DNA from: VRUE01 sp963702705 | GTDB lineage: Bacteria > Actinomycetota > Thermoleophilia > Solirubrobacterales > 70-9 | Direction: 5' to 3' | Assembly (NCBI GenBank): GCA_963702705.1 | Contig: CAVPDR010000004.1 | Coordinates: forward strand, 1-54,463 | Length of the DNA stretch: 54,463 nucleotides | In this document: positions 34,753 to 42,331 of the stretch, one piece after another | Layout of the letters: every line of letters starts with the position of its first letter | How positions within the stretch are numbered: the first letter of the stretch is position 1 | Position numbers and translations under genes: made by a program | The notes under the pieces: generated by a model | What the model was told of the DNA's origin: nothing | The model's database searches: none | What the model saw: the letters and a program-made list of their open reading frames with translations, nothing else

Positions 34753-35748
34753 CTAGCGCGAGCGCACGGCCTCGATCGTCTGCCTAAGCGTCGCGCGGGC
34801 GTCGTGATGGGGCATCCAGTGCAGACTGCGGCGGGCGCGGGCAGTGTCCATCAGGACCGGCCGCCGGACCGCCTCGATCCAGGCGGCCTCATCGGGTAGG
34901 AACGGCATCAAGGCGACGGCCTCAGCGGCGACGCCGACCGCGAGGTGGGGCGCGGGCACCGCGTGCCAGCCCAGGGCGTGGGCAAGATCGCTGATCGTCA
35001 GCTGCCCGGGCCCGGCGAGGTTGTAGACACCGGGGTTGCCGTGACCGAGGACCGCGGCGCAGAGCGCGGTGGCGACGTCATCGTGGTGGACAAGCTGGAA
35101 GGGCACCCCGGGATCGGGCAGCACCGGCCGCAGCTCGGGCACCTTGCCGAGGGCCCAGCGCAGCGGGCCGGGGATCCGCTGGCCGATCGCCAGCAGCGGG
35201 ATCAGGTCGAGCAGCAGTGTCGCTTCGGGCCCGGCGACGATGCAGGGGCGAAAGACGTAGGCGTCGGTGTCCGAACCCTCGAGCGCGGCGGACAGCTCGG
35301 CCTCGACCTCGGCCTTGTGCGCCGAGTAGGGATGGCGCGAGGTACCGCGCACGGGCTCGTCCTCCTCGAGCAGGGCGGGCATGCCGCGGTGAAAGCCATA
35401 GGCGGCGACCGAGGAGGTGTAGACGAGCCGCTTGGCGCCGGCCGCGGCGGCGGCCTCGAAGACGTTGCGCGAGCCGGTCAGATTGACCTCGCGGCTCTCG
35501 CTGCCGCCGGCGATGATCGCGAAGGCGAGGTGGACGACGACGTCGGCATCGGCGACAAGCTCGTCGACGGCATCCCGGTCGAGCACGTCGCCGCGGCGGT
35601 ACTCGGTCTTCTCCCAACCGTGCCCGGCGAGGTCGAACGGACGCCTGGCCATGCCGATCACCCGGTCGACGTCCGGCAGCCGCTCGAGAGCGGAGATGAA
35701 GGCCCGGCCGATCTCACCCGTGGGGCCGGTGACTGCGACGGTCAGCAT
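34753..35748 (-). CDS. NAD-dependent epimerase/dehydratase (extended SDR)
   Basis: A 331-residue protein. TGPTGEIGRAFISALE near residue 6 is the NAD-binding loop (an extended-SDR GxxGxxG variant). YTSSVAAYG and YSAHK supply the Ser/Tyr/Lys site. FQLVHHDDVATALCAAV and GVYNLAGPGQLTISDLA mark the substrate-binding half. Probably acts on a nucleotide sugar or a small alcohol. ATG at 35748 begins the first beta strand; CAGAAT (minus, 35755-35760) lies 6 nt ahead. Confidence 0.9.
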   Translation of the reverse strand: MLTVAVTGPTGEIGRAFISALERLPDVDRVIGMARRPFDLAGHGWEKTEYRRGDVLDRDAVDELVADADVVVHLAFAIIAGGSESREVNLTGSRNVFEAAAAAGAKRLVYTSSVAAYGFHRGMPALLEEDEPVRGTSRHPYSAHKAEVEAELSAALEGSDTDAYVFRPCIVAGPEATLLLDLIPLLAIGQRIPGPLRWALGKVPELRPVLPDPGVPFQLVHHDDVATALCAAVLGHGNPGVYNLAGPGQLTISDLAHALGWHAVPAPHLAVGVAAEAVALMPFLPDEAAWIEAVRRPVLMDTARARRSLHWMPHHDARATLRQTIEAVRSR

Positions 35749-35778
35749 GCGGCGATTCTGGCGGAACGCGAAGCGCGG

Positions 35779-35796
35779 CGGCGCGAGGCCGCGCCG
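35779..35796. terminator. GC hairpin behind the phd-vapC module
   Basis: CGGCGCG (35779-35785) and CGCGCCG (35790-35796) pair over 7 bp with loop AGGC, 17 nt past the vapC stop. A small CGC-GAA-GCG hairpin (35767-35775) adjoins it. No T tract. Confidence 0.4.
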
Positions 35797-35812
35797 ATGC
35801 AACGAAGGCGCC

Positions 35813-36229
35813 TCAGGCGGCGACGTCGACTATCTCGATCAACTCCTCGAGACCGCGAAGATCCTCGGCGTTCAGGGTGTGGAGAGGAAAGTCGTATGCC
35901 AGCGCGGTGGCGGCAATCATCAGATCGACCGCTCGAGACCCACGCGCTTTTCGTCCCATCGCGACGACTGCCACGTAGACGGGGCCGTAGGCACGCGCAC
36001 AGGCCGAGTCGAAGGGCACCGCTTCCACCCCCGTCTCAAAGCGCTGGAGACGATGCTGGCGTCGCGCCCGTTCCATCTCGTCGGCGACGGCGTGCGGCCC
36101 AGCCGTCAGCTCCGCCAGGGTCAAAGACGAGATCGAGATCTCGGCCGGAAGCCGCCCGGGATCGACCTCGTCGATACCGATCACCACCGATGTGTCGATA
36201 AGCCCACGCCCCCGCGGGGGCTCAACCAC
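35813..36229 (-). CDS. PIN-domain toxin of a Phd-type module
   Basis: A 138-residue PIN RNase. LIDTSVVIGI (Asp), LTLAELTAG (Glu) and AVDLMIAATALAYDFPLHTLNAEDL (Asp residues) make the metal site. The GTG at 36229 overlaps the antitoxin stop by 8 nt; the longer frame is inside the antitoxin gene. It would cleave cellular RNA when freed from the antitoxin. It pairs here with a Phd/YefM antitoxin, unlike the VapB-paired toxin at 32057-32458, so the two modules are of different origin. Confidence 0.9.
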   Translation of the reverse strand: MVEPPRGRGLIDTSVVIGIDEVDPGRLPAEISISSLTLAELTAGPHAVADEMERARRQHRLQRFETGVEAVPFDSACARAYGPVYVAVVAMGRKARGSRAVDLMIAATALAYDFPLHTLNAEDLRGLEELIEIVDVAA

Positions 36230-36485
36230 GGGGCGTAGGATCCTGATCGGCGTAAGCGTCGATGTCCTGCCGGAACGCCTCGTAGTCGATGTGCGGAGCT
36301 CCCTCGAAGGCGGCAAGAAAGACGTCGCGGGGGATGTACTGGCGCGGCCTGTACGGGCGCAGCTCACCGACCGGCCTCCCGTTGCGGGTGACTATGAAGT
36401 CCTCGCCGTCGTCCAGGGCCCTCATGATCTCGCCGCTGTTGTTGCGGAGTTCGCGCTGGGTCAGTTTCTTCGTCATCACGGTCAT
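36222..36485 (-). CDS. Phd/YefM-type antitoxin
   Basis: An 87-residue protein with the Phd/YefM fold: KLTQRELRNNSGEIMRALDDGEDFIVTRNGRPVGEL, then a disordered toxin-binding tail. It should neutralise the PIN toxin encoded next and repress its own promoter. The minus-strand promoter TTGACA (36532-36537), 18 nt, GAAAAT (36508-36513) is well formed, and AGCAC-CT-GTGCT (36489-36500) lies at the predicted transcription start. Confidence 0.9.
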   Translation of the reverse strand: MTVMTKKLTQRELRNNSGEIMRALDDGEDFIVTRNGRPVGELRPYRPRQYIPRDVFLAAFEGAPHIDYEAFRQDIDAYADQDPTPRG

Positions 36486-37092
36486 CGTAGCACCTGTGCT
36501 CCAGTCTATTTTCGTTTTCCAGGAGAGGCCCTGTCAAAGTCGATGGCAGACCGCCGGGAGCGGCTGCGGGCAGAACGCCGAACAGGGCACGCCGAGCCGG
36601 GATCCAGGCGAGCGCCTGCTTGAGGACCTTGGCGGGCAGACCACGGGCGACGAGATCGCGAACCGCGAGGGCGGCAAGGGCGCGGTCCTCGCCGAGGTCG
36701 GCCCGGAGCAGAGCCCCCGAGAGCCGGATGCCGGAATTCGCAAGGGTCTCCTGAAGCCGCGCCGGCGGCAGATGGATGACCGCGACCGAATCGCGGACCA
36801 GCGGCAGCGCGGCTCGCACGCCCTCGAACGCCTCCGGCTCGTCAGCGACGGCGAGGTGGCAGATCTGCCCGCGCGAGGCGACGCGCAGCCGCGGCAGGTG
36901 AACCGCGAGCCGCTCCTCCAACTCGCGCGCACCGGTCGAGGCGACCAGGGTCGGGCGTGGCGGACGGCCGCCGACGTCGATAAGCAGCCCCGGCCGATCG
37001 GGCTCCGAGCCGGCGCAGGTGAGGGCTGCCCCAGCGGCCCTCGAGCCGCTCGCGGTGCCGGCGGCGGTGGCGAGGATCACGGCATCGCTCAT
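36364..37092 (-). CDS. Tad-locus hypothetical protein, 3' end displaced by toxin-antitoxin module
   Basis: A 242-residue open frame. The first 185 residues look like a real protein: MSDAVILATAAGTASGSRAAG, then LLIDVGGRPPRPTLVAS, CHLAVADEPEAFEG and SVAVIHLPPARLQETL, an alpha/beta domain of unknown function. The last 55 or so residues (from about LLENENRLEHRCYDD) are hydrophilic, run through the phd promoter and into phd coding sequence in another frame, and read like noncoding DNA. The natural C-terminus thus appears lost. ATGA overlap with the tadE gene upstream makes it the third gene of a small operon. Confidence 0.6.
   Translation of the reverse strand: MSDAVILATAAGTASGSRAAGAALTCAGSEPDRPGLLIDVGGRPPRPTLVASTGARELEERLAVHLPRLRVASRGQICHLAVADEPEAFEGVRAALPLVRDSVAVIHLPPARLQETLANSGIRLSGALLRADLGEDRALAALAVRDLVARGLPAKVLKQALAWIPARRALFGVLPAAAPGGLPSTLTGPLLENENRLEHRCYDDRDDEETDPARTPQQQRRDHEGPGRRRGLHSHPQREAGR
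36489..36537 (-). promoter_or_regulatory. phd-toxin promoter with palindromic operator
   Basis: On the minus strand -35 TTGACA (36532-36537) and -10 GAAAAT (36508-36513) are 18 nt apart. The palindrome AGCACCTGTGCT (36489-36500) follows at the expected start site. The promoter lies inside the 3' part of the upstream open frame, so it came in with the module. Confidence 0.6.
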
Positions 37093-37424
37093 CGCGATGC
37101 CCCCCGGGCAAAGGCCGAGCTGGTGACGGCGAGGTGGTCGGCCAGGGAGGGGAACGGCGAAGGCGGGCTCAGCCGAACCGTGACCTCTCCCCCGCTCACC
37201 CGGATCTCACTGCCGTCGTCGGCCCAGCCGGGCAGGGCCGCACGCGCCGCGCCGCGCGCCGGCCGCCCCGCCGCCAGCGCCAGCGCACCCGCCTCCGCCG
37301 CTCCGTCGGCAAGCGTCATCGCGTAGCCGGCGGCGAGCAGTTGCAGCGCGAGGAGGCCGGCGAGCAGCAAAGCCGGCAGCGCGGCGACGAGCTCGATGCT
37401 CGCCTGTCCCGCCTCCCTACCCAT
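37089..37424 (-). CDS. TadE-like pilus protein (second)
   Basis: A 111-residue protein. MGREAGQASIELVAALPALLLAGLLALQLLAAGYAM is the TadE N-terminus: a short polar lead, the G-x-x-x-(I/V)-E motif and one membrane helix. The rest is a small extracellular domain. Such pseudopilins belong to Tad/Flp secretion systems. ATG at 37424 overlaps the end of the first tadE gene by 8 nt. No Tad ATPase or platform gene is in the window. Confidence 0.8.
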   Translation of the reverse strand: MGREAGQASIELVAALPALLLAGLLALQLLAAGYAMTLADGAAEAGALALAAGRPARGAARAALPGWADDGSEIRVSGGEVTVRLSPPSPFPSLADHLAVTSSAFARGASR

Positions 37425-37767
37425 CGCCCAGCTCCGTCTTCGCGCCAACCATCAGCCGGGGCATGCCCGGCAGCAGGCGCGGGATCGCCACCCGCACGGA
37501 GACGACACCGGACTCGCCCACTTCAGCACCGGAGCGCAGCGCCGGCGGCAGCGCCCGCCGCGCCGCCGCGGCCGCGTCGCCGCCCACGAGCGCTGCCCGC
37601 GCACCCGCTCGGGCTGCCACCCCCGCCGACCACAGCGCCTGACCGGCGAGCCCGATCTGCGCCGCCACCAGGACCGCCAGCAGCAGGAAGGGGACCGCAG
37701 CGATCAGCTCGACCGAGGCGGTTCCTTCCTCCCTGTGGCCTGCGCTGCTGACGGTCGGTGACGGCAC
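37417..37767 (-). CDS. TadE-like pilus protein (first)
   Basis: A 116-residue protein with EEGTASVELIAAVPFLLLAVLVAAQIGLA, a TadE-type N-terminus and membrane helix, then an Ala/Arg-rich extracellular part. The start is GTG 37767. The 17-bp element at 37790-37806 ends 23 nt upstream. It opens the operon tadE-tadE-hypothetical. Confidence 0.8.
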   Translation of the reverse strand: MPSPTVSSAGHREEGTASVELIAAVPFLLLAVLVAAQIGLAGQALWSAGVAARAGARAALVGGDAAAAARRALPPALRSGAEVGESGVVSVRVAIPRLLPGMPRLMVGAKTELGDG

Positions 37768-37789
37768 TCAGCGACCGTCGCAGGCACGA

Positions 37790-37806
37790 ACGCGCGCGTG
37801 GTGCGC
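37790..37806 (-). promoter_or_regulatory. 17-bp element before the tadE operon (copy 2)
   Basis: ACGCGCGCGTGGTGCGC matches 16 of 17 bases of 34099-34115 and has the same 23-nt distance to the start codon. It also lies within a longer GC hairpin (GCGCGC...GCGCGC). Confidence 0.5.
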
Positions 37807-37837
37807 TCAGGCGCGCGAATCAGTCACGGCTTCTGCG

Positions 37838-38188
37838 TCAGTAGGTGTTCGCGTCGATCCAGATCCGCCAGATCGCCGCGATCGAGGCACCGAGCAGGAC
37901 GATCCCGACCAATGTGCCGCCACCGCCGGTGAAGAGCTTGTCGCTGCCGGCGACGAGCAGCGCCAGCATGCCCAGCGCCGCGTAGAGGATCGCCCGGCGC
38001 GAGTCGCTCAGCGTCGCAAGAGTGAGCTGGTTTTGACGGCCGAGCACGAACACCATCCAGGCGATCGCCGCCAGGAAGCCCATCGTGATCGCGGTCAGAA
38101 CCGCTTCGGCGAAGTTGCCGCCGGACGGGGCGAAGGCGACGAAGAGCGCCAGGACCATGATGATCGCGAGATCGCGCAGCGCACGCAC
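37838..38188 (-). CDS. Four-helix membrane protein of unknown function
   Basis: A 116-residue protein with four predicted membrane helices (LAIIMVLALFVAFAP, VLTAITMGFLAAIAWMVFVLG, AILYAALGMLALLVAGS, TLVGIVLLGASIAAIWRIWI). The loop RQNQLTLATLSDSRRA is cytoplasmic by charge. No family recognised. The GTG at 38188 has a perfect TAGAAT (minus, 38196-38201) 7 nt ahead, one of the clearest leaderless starts here. Confidence 0.75.
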   Translation of the reverse strand: MRALRDLAIIMVLALFVAFAPSGGNFAEAVLTAITMGFLAAIAWMVFVLGRQNQLTLATLSDSRRAILYAALGMLALLVAGSDKLFTGGGGTLVGIVLLGASIAAIWRIWIDANTY

Positions 38189-38218
38189 GGGAAAAATTCT
38201 ACGCCCCGGGTGGCTCGC

Positions 38219-38455
38219 TCACTTGCGCGTCATCACGACGATGCCGAAGGCGACCGCCGCCAGGGTGGCAAGCATGGCGATTCCGGCCAGCGTCGCGGCC
38301 GCGCCGGCGGCCAGCGGCCGCTCGTTGCGGCTGAGGTCGGCGAAGCGGGCGACGCCCCAGATCGCGACCGAGAAGACGACGGTGACGCCGACCCCGGCGA
38401 GCAGCGAGGCGACCACCGTCTCGACCAGCTGCTTGGTCTCGACCACGACCGCCAT
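38219..38455 (-). CDS. Small two-helix membrane protein next to PiT
   Basis: A 78-residue protein with helices LAGVGVTVVFSVAIWGVARFA and ATLAGIAMLATLAAVAFGIVV. It starts 3 nt after the pit stop, so it is in the DUF47-pit operon. No family recognised; a role with the phosphate transporter is inferred from position only. Confidence 0.7.
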   Translation of the reverse strand: MAVVVETKQLVETVVASLLAGVGVTVVFSVAIWGVARFADLSRNERPLAAGAAATLAGIAMLATLAAVAFGIVVMTRK

Positions 38456-38458
38456 CGC

Positions 38459-39556
38459 TCAGCCGGCCGGCACCGGCGCGCCCTCGCGCGAGCGGCGGGC
38501 AAAGACGGCGAAGATCAGCGAGAGCGACATCAGCGTCACCAGCACCGGGCCGAGGGCTCCGCTGCCGAAGACCGAGGTCAGGCCGTAGGCGAGAGCGCCG
38601 ATCGCCGCCGCGGCCGGCAGGGTCAGCAGCCAAGCGGTAACGATGTTCCCCGCGACGCCCCAGCGCACAGCCGAGACCCGCTTGCCGGCGCCCGCGCCCA
38701 TCACGCCGCCGTTGATCACGTGGGTGGTCGAGAGCGGGAAGCCGAAGTGGGTTGAGGCGAGAATCACGGTCGCGCCCGCGCCCTGGGCCGAGAACCCCTG
38801 CGCGGCGTCCATCTTGATGATCCGCGTGCCGGTGGTGCGAATGATCCGCCAGCCGCCGCTGTAGGTGCCGAGGGCGATCGCCGTTGCCGAGGAGACGATC
38901 ACCCAGGTCGGCGGGTCAGCGTCGGCACCGAGCGTGCCGTTGGCGACCAGGGCCAGGGTGATCACGCCCATCGTCTTCTGCGCGTCGTTGGTCCCGTGGG
39001 CCAGCGCCAGCAGGCCGCCGGAGATGATCTGCCCGTAGCGGAAGCCGCGAGTCACCATCCCCGGCCGCTGCCGGCCGACCACCCGGTAGACCAGCCCGAT
39101 CGCGATCCCGGCGACGACGAAGGCGAGGATCGGCGCGATCACGGCAGGGATCAGGACCTTGCCGACCAAGCCGTCGGCGAGGACGGCGTCGAAGCCGACA
39201 GCCGCCACCGCCGAGCCGACGACGCCGCCGATCAGCGCGTGCGATGAGCTGGATGGCAGGCCGAAGGACCAGGTAATCAGGTTCCAGGCGATCGCCCCGA
39301 TCAGCCCGGCGAAGACGATCGTCGGCGTGATAACAGCGGAGTTGACGACGTCGTTGGCGACGGTCGCGGCGACCGAGATCGAGATGAAGGCGCCGAGGAA
39401 GTTGAGCAGCGAAGCAATCCCGATCGCCACCGACGGTCGCGCCGCGCCGGTCGAGATCGAAGTCGCGACCACATTGGCCGTGTCGTGAAACCCGTTGGTG
39501 AAGTCGAAGGCCAGGGCCGTACCGACGACGATGACGAGGATGACGTCGGAACTCAT
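38459..39556 (-). CDS. pit: PiT-family inorganic phosphate transporter
   Basis: A 365-residue membrane protein with the internal duplication of PiT carriers: FTNGFHDTANVVATSISTGA near residue 18 and LAHGTNDAQKTMGVITLAL near residue 185. It imports phosphate, usually as metal-phosphate, using the ion gradient: the low-affinity partner to Pst encoded 10 kb away. ATG overlaps the DUF47 stop (ATGA). Confidence 0.95.
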   Translation of the reverse strand: MSSDVILVIVVGTALAFDFTNGFHDTANVVATSISTGAARPSVAIGIASLLNFLGAFISISVAATVANDVVNSAVITPTIVFAGLIGAIAWNLITWSFGLPSSSSHALIGGVVGSAVAAVGFDAVLADGLVGKVLIPAVIAPILAFVVAGIAIGLVYRVVGRQRPGMVTRGFRYGQIISGGLLALAHGTNDAQKTMGVITLALVANGTLGADADPPTWVIVSSATAIALGTYSGGWRIIRTTGTRIIKMDAAQGFSAQGAGATVILASTHFGFPLSTTHVINGGVMGAGAGKRVSAVRWGVAGNIVTAWLLTLPAAAAIGALAYGLTSVFGSGALGPVLVTLMSLSLIFAVFARRSREGAPVPAG

Positions 39557-40170
39557 GAATTCTTGATGACGATTCCCTCGATGATCTGCGCCGCGGTCTC
39601 TGTCGCATCGATCGCGTTCTCGAGCACGGCGAACATGTCCTTCCAGCGGATCACGACCATCGGATCGATCCCGTTGGAGAAGAGCGAGGCAACCGCGTCA
39701 CGGGAGATCCGGTCGCCCTCGTTCTCCAGGCGGTGGATCTCGATCCAGTACTTGTCGAGCTCCTTGAATTCGGGCAGGTGTTCCAGCCCCTCGGCGAGCT
39801 GCTCGCAGGCCCCGACCAGGACTTTGGTCAGCGCCTGAGCCTGCGACATTGGCGCCTCGATCTGGTAGAGACCGAGCAGGTCCGCGGCCTCCTCGGTGTA
39901 GTCGACGATGTCGTCCATCTGAGTCGCCAGCCCGTAGATGTCCTCGCGGTCGATCGGGGTGACGAAGGTCGAGTTGAGGCGCTTGATGATCGAGTGGGTG
40001 ATGCGGTCGCCCTCGTTCTCGGCTTTGAAGATCTCCTGGGCCAGGTCGTCCGCGTCAGGCCACGAACCCATCATCTGGTCGAGCAGTCGCGAAGCCCGGA
40101 GGGTGTTCTGCCCGGCCTCGATGAAGAGGTCGAAAAAGGTGCGATCGCGGGGCAGGAGGGAGAGGCGCAC
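39553..40170 (-). CDS. PhoU-like DUF47 protein, PiT accessory
   Basis: A 205-residue helical protein: FFDLFIEAGQNTLRASRLLDQMM, EGDRITHSIIKRLNSTFVTPIDREDIYGLATQMDDIVDY and ENEGDRISRDAVASLF are the repeated metal-binding E/D-rich helices of DUF47, a PhoU relative encoded with PiT transporters and thought to regulate them. GTG at 40170; ATCCTA (minus TAGGAT, 40180-40185) lies 9 nt ahead and is covered by the palindrome 40181-40194. Confidence 0.92.
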   Translation of the reverse strand: MRLSLLPRDRTFFDLFIEAGQNTLRASRLLDQMMGSWPDADDLAQEIFKAENEGDRITHSIIKRLNSTFVTPIDREDIYGLATQMDDIVDYTEEAADLLGLYQIEAPMSQAQALTKVLVGACEQLAEGLEHLPEFKELDKYWIEIHRLENEGDRISRDAVASLFSNGIDPMVVIRWKDMFAVLENAIDATETAAQIIEGIVIKNS

Positions 40171-40180
40171 GGCCGAGCAA

Positions 40181-40194
40181 TCCTATTGATAGGA
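40181..40194. promoter_or_regulatory. Palindrome over the DUF47-pit promoter
   Basis: TCCTATTGATAGGA is a perfect palindrome with a 2-nt centre. It overlaps the likely -10 box (40180-40185) of the phosphate transport operon, a good position for a repressor site. Confidence 0.5.
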
Positions 40195-40209
40195 GCGGGG
40201 GCGCCCCAC

Positions 40210-42312
40210 TCAGCCCGCGCTGGCGGCGAGCTGCTCGGCGGCGCGGGCAGCGTGGCGCTCGCGCAACTCCTCCTGAACGCTGCGGCGCTGCCCGTTTTCC
40301 GGCCCGAGACGGGTCCAGGTGCCGTCGGCATCGAGCTCCCAGGCGTTGGCGTTCTCGGCGAAGCAGCGTTCGAGCACGTCGAGCAGCTCGGCTTTCAGGC
40401 CGGGATCTTCGACCGGCGTGACCAGCTCAACCCGGCTGTCGAGGTTGCGCGGCATCAGGTCGGCCGAGCCCATCAGCACGCGCGTGTTCTCGCCGCGCTG
40501 GAAGGTGTAGACGCGCGAGTGCTCGAGGAAGCGGCCGACGATCGAGATCACGCGGATGTTCTCCGAGACCCCCGGTACACCCGGCCGCAGGCAGCAGATG
40601 CCACGTACATTGAGGTCGACCCGCACCCCTGCCCGCGAGGCCTCGTAGAGCGCCCGGATGCAGGTGGCGTCGACCAGCGAGTTCATCTTCAGTGCGATCC
40701 GCGCCTCTTCGCCGGCGCGATGCGCGGCGACCGTGGTCTCGATCTCCTCGATGATGCGGTCGCGCATCGTCGTCGGCGAGACCAGCACCTTTCGGTACTC
40801 GGCCGGGCGGCCGTAGCCGGTGAGAAAGTTGAACATCTCGGCGACGTCGGCGCCGATCTCCTCGTCGGCGGTGAAGAGGCCGAAATCGGTGTAGAGGCGG
40901 GCGGTCTTCGGGTGGTAGTTGCCGGTGCCGATGTGGACGTACTCGCGCACGCGGTCGCCCTCGCGGCGGGCGACGACGATCGCCTTGACGTGGGTCTTCA
41001 GGCCGGGAATGCCGTAGACGACGTGGACGCCGGACTCCTCCAGCGACTTCGCCCAGTGGATGTTTGCCTCCTCGTCGAAGCGGGCCTTCAGCTCGACCAT
41101 GCAGACCGCCTGCTTGCCCCGTTCGGAGGCGCGGATCAGGCCCGGCACCAGGGGCGAGTCGTCGCTGGTCCGGTACACCGTCTGCTTGATCGCCAGCACG
41201 TCGGGGTCGGCGACGGCCTGCTCGACGAAGCGCTCGACCGAGGTGGCGAAGGAGTCGTATGGGTGGTGGACGAGGACGTCGCCCTGGCGGATTGCGGCGA
41301 ACATGTCCACCTGCTCCTCGTCCTCGCCCTGCAGGCGCGGCTGGGTCACCGGCGTCCAGGGCGAGAAGCGCAGCTCGGCGTGGCCCGGGACATCGGCGAC
41401 ATCGGTGAGGTCGGCGAGGTCGATCAGGCCGTCGACGTCGTAGACCTCACGGTCCTCGAGGCGCAGCGCGTCGATCAGCTGCTGGCGCAGTTTCGAGTTC
41501 ATCCCGGCGGCGATCTCGAGCCGCACGACCTCGCCGAAGCGGCGGCGGCGGATCTCGTCCTGGACCGCCTGCAGCAGGTCGTCGGCCTCATCGGAGACGG
41601 TGAAGTCGGCGTCGCGGGTAACGCGGAAGTAGCCGTGCTCGAGCACTTCGGTGCCGGGGAAGAGCACGTCGAGGTTGGCGGCGATCGCCTCCTCCAGCGG
41701 CACGAAGGCCTTGCCGCCCTCCCCCACCGGCAGGAAGCGGCCGAGCAGCTCCTTCGGCACCTTGACCCGGGCGATGATCTCGGTGCCGCTCTCGGGATCG
41801 CGCAGCAGCACGCCGAGGCTGAGCGAGAGGTTGGAGATGTAGGGGAAGGGCCGGCCGAGGCCGATCACCAGCGGCGTCAGCGCCGGGAAGACCTGCTCGT
41901 GGAAGCGCACGTCGATTTCGCGGCGCTCCTGCTCGCTGGCGGTGTCGAGCGAGACGATGCGGATCCCCTGCTCCTCCAGCGCCGGGCGCAGGGTGCCGTT
42001 GAAGCAGTCGTGCAGGCGATGGTCGAGCTCCAGCACCCGCGCCTGGATCGCGTCAATCTGCTCGCCTGGGCGGAGGCCGTCGGGCCCGCGGGCGTCGATC
42101 CCGGCGTCGATCTGGTCGAACAGCCCGGCCACCCGAACCATGAAGAACTCGTCGAGGTTGTTGGCGTAGATCGCGCAGAAGCGAACCTGCTCCAGCAACG
42201 GCACATCGGGGTCCTCGGCCAGTTCCAGCACCCGCTGGTTGAAGTCGAGCCAGGAGAGCTCGCGGTTGAAATAAAGGGCGGGATCGTCGATCGGTCCATC
42301 GTACTGGCGCAT
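40210..42312 (-). CDS. ppk: Polyphosphate kinase 1
   Basis: A 700-residue enzyme, the normal PPK1 length. YFNRELSWLDFNQRVLELA opens the N domain. HIGTGNYHPKTARLYTDFGLFTAD and RFLEHSRVYTF hold the conserved His residues of the two phospholipase-D-like catalytic halves; the first is autophosphorylated. It makes polyphosphate from ATP. ATG at 42312 is required by the conserved N-terminus; the 858-codon frame upstream lies inside the next gene. Confidence 0.97.
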   Translation of the reverse strand: MRQYDGPIDDPALYFNRELSWLDFNQRVLELAEDPDVPLLEQVRFCAIYANNLDEFFMVRVAGLFDQIDAGIDARGPDGLRPGEQIDAIQARVLELDHRLHDCFNGTLRPALEEQGIRIVSLDTASEQERREIDVRFHEQVFPALTPLVIGLGRPFPYISNLSLSLGVLLRDPESGTEIIARVKVPKELLGRFLPVGEGGKAFVPLEEAIAANLDVLFPGTEVLEHGYFRVTRDADFTVSDEADDLLQAVQDEIRRRRFGEVVRLEIAAGMNSKLRQQLIDALRLEDREVYDVDGLIDLADLTDVADVPGHAELRFSPWTPVTQPRLQGEDEEQVDMFAAIRQGDVLVHHPYDSFATSVERFVEQAVADPDVLAIKQTVYRTSDDSPLVPGLIRASERGKQAVCMVELKARFDEEANIHWAKSLEESGVHVVYGIPGLKTHVKAIVVARREGDRVREYVHIGTGNYHPKTARLYTDFGLFTADEEIGADVAEMFNFLTGYGRPAEYRKVLVSPTTMRDRIIEEIETTVAAHRAGEEARIALKMNSLVDATCIRALYEASRAGVRVDLNVRGICCLRPGVPGVSENIRVISIVGRFLEHSRVYTFQRGENTRVLMGSADLMPRNLDSRVELVTPVEDPGLKAELLDVLERCFAENANAWELDADGTWTRLGPENGQRRSVQEELRERHAARAAEQLAASAG

Positions 42313-42331
42313 CGCCGCTGTCCCGGCCGGC

